Source: Streptomyces sp. PsTaAH-137
GTDB lineage: Bacteria > Actinomycetota > Actinomycetes > Streptomycetales > Streptomycetaceae
Reading direction: 5' to 3'
Length of the DNA stretch: 64,000 nucleotides
Assembly (NCBI RefSeq): GCF_003259365.1
Contig: NZ_QLLY01000023.1
Span: 59,397-123,396 of the forward strand
The notes under the pieces were generated by a model. The model worked only from the letters and a program-made list of their open reading frames with translations, was not told the origin of the DNA and ran no database searches. The position numbers were made by a program, and so were the translations under genes. The first letter of the stretch is position 1. Each line of letters starts with the position of its first letter. Shown one piece after another: positions 8,868 to 16,219 of the stretch.

Positions 8868-10586
8868 TTACTTGACCGCCACCTGGGAGACGTCGAGCAC
8901 ACCGGTCCAGTCGCTGATGACGACGTTCTTGATGTCCGCGCCGTACAGGCGCTTGTAGACCGGGTGGAACAGCGGCACGGTCAGTGCCTGCTCACCGACC
9001 TTCTTGTCGAGCGCGCCCCAGCGCTGGGCGGCGGCCTTCAGGTCGGTCAGCTTGTTGATCTCGTCGATCTCCTTGTTGACCGAGGAGTCGTTCAGCTGGG
9101 CAGAGTTGAAGTTGTAGCCGTTCTTGACGATCTGCCGGCCGTCGAAGATCGGCGCGAAGAACGGGCCGCCGGACGGCCAGTCCGCTCCCCAGCCGCTGAT
9201 GAAGAAGCCGGGCTCGCTCTTCACGTTGTAGATGGTGTCGGAGTACTTGGTGTCCTCCAGACCCTGGAGCCTGACGGTGATGCCCGCCTTCGCCAGCGCC
9301 TCCTGGACCGCGGTGGCGATCTCGGGGCTGGTGGCGAAGTTCTTGTCGTTGTCGTGCGTGAGCGTGACGGTCAGGCCCTTGGCGTAACCGGCCTCCTTGA
9401 GCAGCTCCTTCGCCTTGGCCGCGTTGCCGTCCTTCCCGGCCGGGAAGTGGTCGTACGCGGTGTACCCGAAGGACTTCTGGTTCGGCAGGAAGGTGGTGGC
9501 GGGCTCGGCGAGCGAGGAGCCGCCGGCCGCGTTGACCACGGAGGAGCGGTCGACGGCGTAGGCGATGGCCTGGCGCACCTTCGGGTTGTCGAACGGCTTC
9601 ACCTTCGGGTTGAAGGCGAGGTAGTTGGTGTAGCCGAAGTGGCCGGTACCGACGCGGGCGGCGAGGTCCTTGTCGCCGCTGACCTTGGCGAGTTCGGCGG
9701 GGCCGAGGTTGGTGTCGGTGGTGACGGCGGCGGCGTCGGTGCCGCGCGAGGCGGAGAGCCGCTGGTTGATGACGGCGGAGTCGAGCCCGGACCGGACGTC
9801 GATCGTGTCGGGGTAGGCCTTGCGCTCCTTGTCGGTGGCGGCCGACCAGTGCGGGTTGCGCTCCAGGACGAGCCGCTCGCCGTCGCCCTCGTTCCTGACG
9901 ACCTTGTACGGGCCCGAGGACAGCGGGTGTTCCTCGTACTTGGTGCCCTTGTCCTCGGCCTCGGGCACCGGGGTCGTCTGGGTCTGCGTGGCGAGGTAGG
10001 GGAACTCGCCCTCGGACTTGTTCAGGTGGAAGACGATGGTCTTCTCGTCGGGCGTCCCGATCGAGTCGAGGCCCTTCTTGTCCTTGTACGGACCCTGGTA
10101 GTCGGCGCCGCCGATCAGCCAGTCGCGCAGATAGGGCGCGCCGCCGGACAGCTCGGCGGCGAAGGATCTCTCGATGCCGTACTTGATGTCGGCACTCGTG
10201 ATCTCCGTGCCGTCCTCGTACTTCAGCCCGTCCTTGAGGTGGTACGTCCATACGGTGGCGTTCTTGCTCGGTGTGCCCAGGTCGGTCGCGAGGTCGGGCA
10301 CCACCTTGGCCCCGGCGGCGCCGTCCTCGCGGTGGCGCGTGGTGAGCGTACGGAAGACGAGGGAGGGGATGTTGCCGCCGCCGGAGGTGTACAGCCGTGC
10401 AGGGTCGAAGTCCTCCTGGGGCGAGCTGTTGAGGACGGTGAGCGTGCCGCCCTTCTTGGGGGCGCCCGCGGCACCCGAGCCGGACGACTTGCCGTCCTGG
10501 GGGCCGCACGCGGCGGCGCCCACAGCCACGACGGACACGGCCAGGGCCGCGGTCAGGCGGCGCGATATGACGGACGGTTGACGCAT
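8868..10586 (-). CDS. Peptide-type ABC transporter substrate-binding lipoprotein (SBP family 5)
   Basis: This 572-residue protein is the extracellular receptor that selects the substrate. Residues 1-26 form a lipoprotein signal ending in GAAAC. The rest is a family 5 binding protein, with GGTLTVLNSSPQEDFDPA at the start of the mature domain and a C-terminal lobe typical of DppA/OppA. ATG 10586 was chosen because the signal peptide begins there; a longer frame to 10652 adds unsupported sequence. It is first of the operon A-C-B-DF and lies 154 nt downstream of the Cys-tailed leader ORF, from which it may be controlled. Confidence 0.88.
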   Translation of the reverse strand: MRQPSVISRRLTAALAVSVVAVGAAACGPQDGKSSGSGAAGAPKKGGTLTVLNSSPQEDFDPARLYTSGGGNIPSLVFRTLTTRHREDGAAGAKVVPDLATDLGTPSKNATVWTYHLKDGLKYEDGTEITSADIKYGIERSFAAELSGGAPYLRDWLIGGADYQGPYKDKKGLDSIGTPDEKTIVFHLNKSEGEFPYLATQTQTTPVPEAEDKGTKYEEHPLSSGPYKVVRNEGDGERLVLERNPHWSAATDKERKAYPDTIDVRSGLDSAVINQRLSASRGTDAAAVTTDTNLGPAELAKVSGDKDLAARVGTGHFGYTNYLAFNPKVKPFDNPKVRQAIAYAVDRSSVVNAAGGSSLAEPATTFLPNQKSFGYTAYDHFPAGKDGNAAKAKELLKEAGYAKGLTVTLTHDNDKNFATSPEIATAVQEALAKAGITVRLQGLEDTKYSDTIYNVKSEPGFFISGWGADWPSGGPFFAPIFDGRQIVKNGYNFNSAQLNDSSVNKEIDEINKLTDLKAAAQRWGALDKKVGEQALTVPLFHPVYKRLYGADIKNVVISDWTGVLDVSQVAVK

Positions 10587-10740
10587 GGGAGGTGACCTCT
10601 CGAAAGTCTGGCTGCGGGGATGTTGCGCGCAGGCAGCGGCGAGAGCGATCACACGGGAACGACCGGAATGTGGGACGACCGGCCGGGATACGGGACGCTG
10701 CTGCCGCGCCCGCGAGGGATTTCGCGCGCTCGGGCGGGCG

Positions 10741-10836
10741 TCAGCAACAGTGAACGTCGGAGACGCAGTGCGAGGTCACGCCGATGAGAGCCAGCTCGAT
10801 GGCGGCTTGCTCGGAGGTGACGGCACTGCGGGACAT
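10741..10836 (-). CDS. Short Cys-tailed leader ORF (31 aa), possible cysteine-sensing attenuator
   Basis: A 31-codon frame starts at ATG 10836 and ends in SHCVSDVHCC just before the stop, giving three Cys and two His among the last ten residues. No Shine-Dalgarno precedes it. Instead a good promoter places the transcript start at or next to the ATG, so it is probably leaderless. The peptide transporter gene starts 154 nt downstream on the same strand, and the intervening RNA has GC-rich inverted repeats that could form alternative hairpins. Cys-rich upstream ORFs that attenuate sulfur genes are known in mycobacteria; applying that mechanism here is inference. Confidence 0.55.
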   Translation of the reverse strand: MSRSAVTSEQAAIELALIGVTSHCVSDVHCC

Positions 10837-10843
10837 GCCGAGG

Positions 10844-10873
10844 AATATGGCCCAGCGTCTTGAGGGAAGTCAA
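10844..10873 (-). promoter_or_regulatory. Promoter of the leader ORF/peptide transporter operon
   Basis: On the minus strand TTGACT (10873-10868) and CATATT (10849-10844) are separated by 18 bp and match the vegetative -35/-10 consensus well. The -10 box ends 7 nt before ATG 10836, which predicts a leaderless mRNA starting at the leader ORF. Confidence 0.6.
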
Positions 10874-10960
10874 CAAGAATCGGGATGCCGGTCTCGCATA
10901 CCGGACAGCCGTCGTCGCCGGACGGGCATCGGGCGGCTGTCGCCCGTGCCGGGAACGTAC

Positions 10961-10992
10961 GACGTGGGAGACCGGCGCCGGCCTCCCACGTC
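10961..10992 (-). terminator. Strong hairpin terminator after the pyrimidine operon
   Basis: A 32-bp inverted repeat has arms GACGTGGGAG and CTCCCACGTC around an inner palindrome CCGGCGCCGG, with a single mismatch pair. It lies about 110 bp downstream of the last pyrimidine gene and before the peptide-operon promoter. There is no T-run, which is common for Streptomyces terminators. Confidence 0.7.
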
Positions 10993-11104
10993 TCGTCAAA
11001 TCTCCCTGCTTGCAGCCGTGTTGGGTGCTCTGCGCGCTGCGCGTGTCGACACCTGCCCGGCTCCTGCGCGACGGCGGCGGGCCGCACGGGGGCTGTGCTT
11101 CAGG

Positions 11105-12625
11105 TCACACTCGGGCCGCTTGCCGTCGCCCGCCCGCCATCAGCGCGACGTACACGATCAGCGAGGCCCCGAGCCCGACGGCCCACCCGTAGTCGGCCAG
11201 TGGCTTCAGGAACGGGATGATGCCGTCCACCGGGAACGGTCCGGCCTTGTCGCCCTTCGCGTCGAGGGTCGAGTACGACCCGCCGACGGCCAGCAGGCCG
11301 CCCACCACGAAGGCGACGACGGCCCGCCAGTTCCAGCCGCCGGAGTACCAGTACCGGCCGCCCTCCACGTACAGGTCGTGCAGGTGCAGCACGGTCCTGC
11401 GCACGATCCAGTAGTCCGCGATGAGGATGCCCGCGACCGTGCCGAGCAGTCCGCCCACGACGCCGAGCCAGGTGAAGATGTACAGCTCGGGCGTCGAGGT
11501 CAGCTTCCACGGCATCACCAGGACGCCCACGATGCCGGTGATGATGGCGCCCGTACGGAAGTTGATGAGCTTCGGCGCGAGGTTCGCGAGGTCGTAGGCG
11601 GGCGAGACGACGTTGGCCGCGATGTTCACGGAGATCGTCGCCACGAACACCGTGATGAGCGCGAACAGCAGCCCGAAGACGTTGTCGGTCTTTCCGGCCA
11701 GCGCGACCGGGTCCCAGATGGCGACGCCGTACACCTTCTCGGAACCGGCCGTCACCAGCACCGACATCAGAGCGAAGAGCGTCATGGTCGTGGGCAACCC
11801 GAGTGTCTGTCCGAGGACCTGCGCTCTCTGCCCCTTCCCGAAGCGCGTGAAGTCCGGGATGTTCAGCGACAGCGTCGACCAGAAGCCGATCATGCCCATC
11901 AGGCCCGGGAAGAAGACCTTCCAGAAGTCCGGGCCCCAGCCGACCTTCGACGGCTCGTGCAGCAGCGGACCGAACCCGCCCGCCTTGTTCGCGATCCAGA
12001 TCAGCAGCACCAGCGCGCCGACGAGGACGAACGGCGCGGCCCAGTTCTCGAAGCGGCGCAGGGTGTCCATCCCCCGGTAGATGATGGCCAGTTCGAGGAC
12101 CCAGAAGATGACGAAACACAGCCACAGCGTCCACGGGTAGCCGCCGACCTTCCCCGCGTCCGCCCAGCCGCCGAACAGCTTGCCCAGCAGCACGAAGATG
12201 CCCTGGCCGCCGATCCACGTCTGGATGCCGAACCAGCAGCAGGCCACCGCCGCCCGCACCATGGCCGGCAGATTCGCGCCCCGCACCCCGAACGACGCCC
12301 GCGCGAGGACCGGGAAGGGGATGCCGTACTTGGGCCCCGCGTGCCCGGTGAGCAGCATCGGCAGCAGCACGATGACGTTGGCGAGGGCGATGGTCAGCAC
12401 CGCCTGCTTCCAGTCCATGCCCAGCGCCACAAGGCCCGAGGCCAGCGTCCAGGACGGGATGCAGTGGGCCATGCCGATCCACAGGGCCACGAAGTTGTAC
12501 GTCGTCCAGCGGCGCTCGGCGAGCGGTACCGGGCGCAGATCGTCGTTGGCGTAGCGGCTGTCGGCGGGATAGGCGTCGGCGGACAGTTCCACCGCGGGCC
12601 GCGGTGGTGGGGCTATGTCGGTCAT
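11105..12625 (-). CDS. NCS1-family nucleobase/hydantoin/allantoin-type permease
   Basis: This 506-residue membrane protein belongs to the NCS1 cation symporters (Mhp1, PucI, cytosine permease). The family motif region is clear: RRWTTYNFVALWIGMAHCIP at residues ~38-57 in helix 1, then FPVLARASFGVRGANLPA and a GGQG-containing helix 3. About twelve helices are visible. It is the last gene of the operon with dihydropyrimidinase and ureidopropionase, so uracil, thymine, dihydropyrimidines or hydantoins are the likely cargo. Which of these cannot be decided from sequence alone. Confidence 0.88.
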   Translation of the reverse strand: MTDIAPPPRPAVELSADAYPADSRYANDDLRPVPLAERRWTTYNFVALWIGMAHCIPSWTLASGLVALGMDWKQAVLTIALANVIVLLPMLLTGHAGPKYGIPFPVLARASFGVRGANLPAMVRAAVACCWFGIQTWIGGQGIFVLLGKLFGGWADAGKVGGYPWTLWLCFVIFWVLELAIIYRGMDTLRRFENWAAPFVLVGALVLLIWIANKAGGFGPLLHEPSKVGWGPDFWKVFFPGLMGMIGFWSTLSLNIPDFTRFGKGQRAQVLGQTLGLPTTMTLFALMSVLVTAGSEKVYGVAIWDPVALAGKTDNVFGLLFALITVFVATISVNIAANVVSPAYDLANLAPKLINFRTGAIITGIVGVLVMPWKLTSTPELYIFTWLGVVGGLLGTVAGILIADYWIVRRTVLHLHDLYVEGGRYWYSGGWNWRAVVAFVVGGLLAVGGSYSTLDAKGDKAGPFPVDGIIPFLKPLADYGWAVGLGASLIVYVALMAGGRRQAARV

Positions 12626-12745
12626 GAGGCAGTCCGTTCTAGGGAGGTGAACGAGGGGTTGCGGCCGTGCGGAAGCCGTGAACTGCCGTACTGTGTGGGG
12701 TGGTTGAACTCAGGGGTGAACGTGGGGGTAAGGGAACGGGCGCTG

Positions 12746-13768
12746 TCATGCGGCCAGCGCGGGGATGATGTCCTGCCCGTACGCGTCGATCGCCTTCTCC
12801 TTCGCGTCGTGCATCGCGTACAGCGCGAACTGGTCGACGCCGAGCTCGCGCAGCGCGCGCAGCTTCTCCACCTGCGCGGACACCGGGCCGATGAGACAGA
12901 ACCGGTCGACGATCTCGTCCGGGACGAACTGGGTGTCGGGGTTGCCGGAGCGGCCGTGGTGCGCGTAGTCGTAGCCCTCGCGGGACTTGATGTAGTCCGT
13001 CAGCTCGTCCGGCACCATGCCGGAGTGCGCACCGTACTTGGAGACCAGGTCGGCGACGTGGTTGCCGACCATCCCGCCGAACCAGCGGCACTGCTCGCGG
13101 GCGTGGGCGAGGGCCTCGGGCGAGTCGTCGTCGGTGACGTACGCGGGTGCGGCGACGCAGATCTTCACGTCCGCCGGGTTCCGGCCGGCCGCGACCGCCG
13201 CGTCCCGCACCGCCTTGACCATCCACTCCGTGAGGAACGGGTCGGCGAGCTGGAGGATGAAGCCGTCGGCCTCCTCGCCGGTCATCTTCAGCGCCTTCGG
13301 CCCGTACGCCGCCATCCAGACGGGCAGTTCGGCGCCGGGGCGCACCCACGGGAACCGCACGACCGCGCCGCCGCCGAGGTCGGCCTCGTCGCCCCGGCCG
13401 AGCGCCCGGATCACCTTCATCGCGCCGCTGATCCGCGCGAGGGTGTTCGGGGTGCGGCCCGCGACGCGCATCGCGGAGTCGCCGCGCCCGATGCCGCACA
13501 CCGTCCGGTTGCCGTACATGTCGTTGAGGGTCGCGAACGTGGAGGCGGTGACCTCCCAGGTGCGGGTGCCCGGGTTGGTCACCATCGGGCCGACGATCAG
13601 CCGCTCCGTCTCGGCGAGGATCCGGCTGTAGATGACGAACGGCTCCTGCCAGAGCACGCACGAGTCGAACGTCCACCCGTACGTGAACCCGGCGCCCTCC
13701 GCCCGCTTCATCAGCTCCACGACCCCGGAGGCCGGCGGGTCGGTCTGCAGAACGAGTCCGAAGTCCAT
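12746..13768 (-). CDS. LLM-class (luciferase-like) flavin/F420-dependent oxidoreductase
   Basis: This 340-residue protein has the luciferase-like TIM-barrel of F420- or FMN-dependent oxidoreductases. Recognisable parts are MDFGLVLQTDPP at the N-terminus, AEGAGFTYGWTFDS, the VTNPGTRTWEVTA segment, and GRGDSAMRVAGR near the cofactor phosphate site. I chose ATG 13768 because GAGGGA precedes it by about 7 nt; a GTG at 13783 has weaker support. It sits between the permease and dihydropyrimidinase genes. No classical dihydropyrimidine dehydrogenase is present in the cluster, so it may carry out or replace the first reductive step, but this is inference. Confidence 0.82.
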   Translation of the reverse strand: MDFGLVLQTDPPASGVVELMKRAEGAGFTYGWTFDSCVLWQEPFVIYSRILAETERLIVGPMVTNPGTRTWEVTASTFATLNDMYGNRTVCGIGRGDSAMRVAGRTPNTLARISGAMKVIRALGRGDEADLGGGAVVRFPWVRPGAELPVWMAAYGPKALKMTGEEADGFILQLADPFLTEWMVKAVRDAAVAAGRNPADVKICVAAPAYVTDDDSPEALAHAREQCRWFGGMVGNHVADLVSKYGAHSGMVPDELTDYIKSREGYDYAHHGRSGNPDTQFVPDEIVDRFCLIGPVSAQVEKLRALRELGVDQFALYAMHDAKEKAIDAYGQDIIPALAA

Positions 13769-13787
13769 GATGTGATCCCTCACTTGC

Positions 13788-15194
13788 TCAGTTCAGGTAC
13801 TGACAGGTGGAGCGGGGGGTGTACGTGCCGTGCCCGGCGCGGCCCGTGAACTCCCGGTCGGTGATGACGAGTTCGCCGCGCGAGAGCACCGTCTCCACGC
13901 GTCCGGTCAGGCGCTTGCCCTCGTACGCGGAGTAGTCGACGTTCATGTGGTGGGTCTCGGCGCTGACGGTCTGCTCGGCGCGCGGGTCGTAGATGACGAT
14001 GTCCGCGTCGGCGCCGGGCGCGATCGTGCCCTTCTTCGGGTACAGGCCGAACATCCGGGCCGGGGTCGCGCAGGCGATCTCGATCCAGCGGCGGCGCGAG
14101 AGGTGCCCGTCGACGACCGCCTGGTGCAGGAGGTCCATCCGGTTCTCGACGCCCGGCATCCCGTTCGGGATCTTCGAGAAGTCGCCGCGGCCCAGCTCCT
14201 TCTGGCCGGTGAAGCAGAACGGGCAGTGATCGGTGGAGACCACCTGGAGGTCGTTGGTGCGCAGGCCGCGCCAGAGCGCGGCCTGGTGGTCCTTGGGGCG
14301 CAGCGGGGTGCTGCACACGTACTTGGCGCCCTCGAAGTCGGGCTCGGCGAGGTTGTCGGTGGACAGGAACAGGTACTGCGGGCAGGTCTCGCCGAAGACG
14401 TTCAGGCCCTCGTCGCGGGCGCGCGCCAGCTCGGCGAGGGCTTCCCGCGCCGAGACGTGGACGACGTACAGCGGCGCCCCGGCCACCTGCGCCAGCTTGA
14501 TCGCGCGGTGCGTGGCCTCGGCTTCGAGGAGGGCCTTCCTGACCTCGCCGTGGAAGCGCGGGTCGGTCTCGCCGCGGGCGAGGGCCTGCTCGACGAGGAC
14601 GTCGATCGCGATGCCGTTCTCGGCGTGCATCATGATCAGCCCGCCGTTCTCGCCGGCGCGCTGCATGGCGCGCAGGATCTGGCCGTCGTCGCTGTAGAAG
14701 ACGCCCGGGTAGGCCATGAACTGCTTGAAGGAGGTGACCCCCTCCCCCACCAGCAGGTCCATCTCCTTGAGCGTGTCGTCGTTCACGTCGGAGACGATCA
14801 TGTGGAAGCCGTAGTCGACGGCGCACTGCCCGTCGGCCTTGGCGTACCAGGCGTCCAGGCCCTCGCGCAGGCTGCGGCCCTTGGACTGGATCGCGAAGTC
14901 GACGATGGTGGTGGTGCCGCCCCAGGCGGCGGCCCGCGTCCCCGTCTCGAAGGTGTCCGCGGCGAACGTGCCGCCGAACGGCATCTCCATGTGGGTGTGC
15001 GCGTCGACGCCGCCCGGGATGACGTACTTCTGGCTCGCGTCGAGGGTGCGCGCGTCCGTCCAGGACGCGGCGGTGTCGCTGCCGCTGGCCGCGAGGGCCA
15101 CGACGCGGCCGTCCTCCACGAGGACGTCGGCGTGCATCTCGTCGGCGGCGGTGACGACGAGACCGCCGCGGATGACGGTACGGACGGCGCTCAT
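13788..15194 (-). CDS. Dihydropyrimidinase / D-hydantoinase
   Basis: This 468-residue amidohydrolase opens dihydrouracil or dihydrothymine (and hydantoins) to the N-carbamoyl amino acid in the cytosol. It shows the metal-binding GGVDAHTHMEMPFGG at residues ~61-75 and GVTSFKQFMAY, whose Lys is the expected carboxylated metal bridge. Further His motifs are VVHVS and STDHCPF. Length and motifs match hydantoinases rather than allantoinase. The neighbouring ureidopropionase uses its product. It lies 19 bp upstream of the oxidoreductase gene on the same transcript. Confidence 0.93.
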   Translation of the reverse strand: MSAVRTVIRGGLVVTAADEMHADVLVEDGRVVALAASGSDTAASWTDARTLDASQKYVIPGGVDAHTHMEMPFGGTFAADTFETGTRAAAWGGTTTIVDFAIQSKGRSLREGLDAWYAKADGQCAVDYGFHMIVSDVNDDTLKEMDLLVGEGVTSFKQFMAYPGVFYSDDGQILRAMQRAGENGGLIMMHAENGIAIDVLVEQALARGETDPRFHGEVRKALLEAEATHRAIKLAQVAGAPLYVVHVSAREALAELARARDEGLNVFGETCPQYLFLSTDNLAEPDFEGAKYVCSTPLRPKDHQAALWRGLRTNDLQVVSTDHCPFCFTGQKELGRGDFSKIPNGMPGVENRMDLLHQAVVDGHLSRRRWIEIACATPARMFGLYPKKGTIAPGADADIVIYDPRAEQTVSAETHHMNVDYSAYEGKRLTGRVETVLSRGELVITDREFTGRAGHGTYTPRSTCQYLN

Positions 15195-15219
15195 GTGCTC
15201 CTCCAGGTACGTGCGGGAA

Positions 15220-16062
15220 CTACGGGCGGGTCAGGGGCTCGTACGCCTGCGGGGCGCGGTCCCGGTAGAACTGCCAGCGGTCGCGGACCTCGCGCAGCTT
15301 GGCCATGTCGAGGTCGCGGACGACGAGTTCGGGCGCCTTGTCGTCGGCGACCTCTCCGACGAACTGGCCCTCGGGGTCGACGAAGTAGGACGTGCCGTAG
15401 AAGTCGTTGTCGCCGTACTCCTCGACGCCGACGCGGTTGATGGCGCCGACGAAGTACTCGTTGGCGACGGCCGCCGCCGGCTGCTCCAGCTGCCACAGGT
15501 AGCGGGACAGGCCGCGCGAGGTGGCCGAGGGGTTGAAGACGATCTGGGCGCCTTCGAGCCCGAGCGCGCGCCAGCCCTCGGGGAAGTGCCGGTCGTAGCA
15601 GATGTAGACACCGATCCTGCCGACGGCGGTGTCGAAGACGGGCCAGCCGCTGTTGCCCGGCCGGAAGTAGAACTTCTCCCAGAAGCCCTTCACCTGTGGG
15701 ATGTGCGTCTTGCGGTACTTGCCGAGGTAGCTGCCGTCGGCGTCGATGACGGCGGCGGTGTTGTAGAGGACGCCCGGCTGCTCCTCCTCGTACATGGGCA
15801 GGACGAGGACGATGCCGTGCTCGCGGGCCAGGTCCTGGAAGCGGCGGACGATGGGGCCCTCGGGGACGGCCTCGGCGTACGCGTAGAACTCGGGGTCCTG
15901 CACCTGGCAGAAGTACGGGCCGTAGAACAGTTCCTGGAAGCACAGGACCTGGGCGCCCTGCGCGGCGGCGTCACGAACGGCCTGCTCGTGCACCTTGATC
16001 ATGGATTCCTTGTCGCCGGTCCATGCGGTCTGGAAGATCGCGGCGCGGATCACGGGGCTCAT
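15220..16062 (-). CDS. Beta-ureidopropionase / N-carbamoyl amidohydrolase (nitrilase superfamily), copy 1
   Basis: This 280-residue enzyme hydrolyses N-carbamoyl-beta-alanine to beta-alanine, CO2 and ammonia. The nitrilase triad is visible: Glu in LCFQELFYGPYFC, Lys in LGKYRKTHIPQVKGFWEK, and Cys in VYICYDRHFPEGWR. ATG 16062 is preceded by AGGAGG; a further upstream ATG at 16146 lies in a tandem repeat and is rejected. It lies 25 bp upstream of dihydropyrimidinase. A close paralogue of the same length lies at 19274-20116. Confidence 0.92.
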   Translation of the reverse strand: MSPVIRAAIFQTAWTGDKESMIKVHEQAVRDAAAQGAQVLCFQELFYGPYFCQVQDPEFYAYAEAVPEGPIVRRFQDLAREHGIVLVLPMYEEEQPGVLYNTAAVIDADGSYLGKYRKTHIPQVKGFWEKFYFRPGNSGWPVFDTAVGRIGVYICYDRHFPEGWRALGLEGAQIVFNPSATSRGLSRYLWQLEQPAAAVANEYFVGAINRVGVEEYGDNDFYGTSYFVDPEGQFVGEVADDKAPELVVRDLDMAKLREVRDRWQFYRDRAPQAYEPLTRP

Positions 16063-16143
16063 CAGGGCCTCCTGCGTGGCGGGATGCTCAGCGGGTCGGG
16101 TGTGCCCACGACGATAGGAAGGCGGGGCGCCGCCGCCGAGTTG

Positions 16144-16219
16144 CACCGTGTCACGTCCGCCGCCGCGTGTCGTTCCACCGTGTCACGTCCGCCGCCGCGT
16201 GTCGTTCCACCGTGTCACG
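16144..16219. repeat. 32-bp tandem repeat spanning the end of the PucR gene
   Basis: A 32-bp unit beginning CACCGTGTCACGTCCGCCGC starts at 16144 and 16176 and again, partially, at 16208. The third copy contains the stop codon of the PucR gene (16215-16217). The first two copies fill the short gap before the ureidopropionase ribosome site, which looks like replication slippage from the end of the coding region. Confidence 0.85.

Noticed and set aside
10776..11087. A 103-codon minus-strand frame with several Cys
   Set aside because: It runs through the operon terminator and has no ribosome site. The shorter Cys-tailed ORF with its own promoter is the better candidate here.
10784..13849. A 1021-codon open frame on the plus strand
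   Set aside because: It is antisense to the permease and oxidoreductase genes and has the Arg/Asp/Gly/Gln-rich composition of a GC-driven shadow.
13788..15194. Allantoinase assignment for the hydantoinase-like gene
   Set aside because: Its HTHMEMPFGG and FKQFMAY motifs are hydantoinase-type, and a true allantoinase with allantoicase and AllR is present at 61496-62851.
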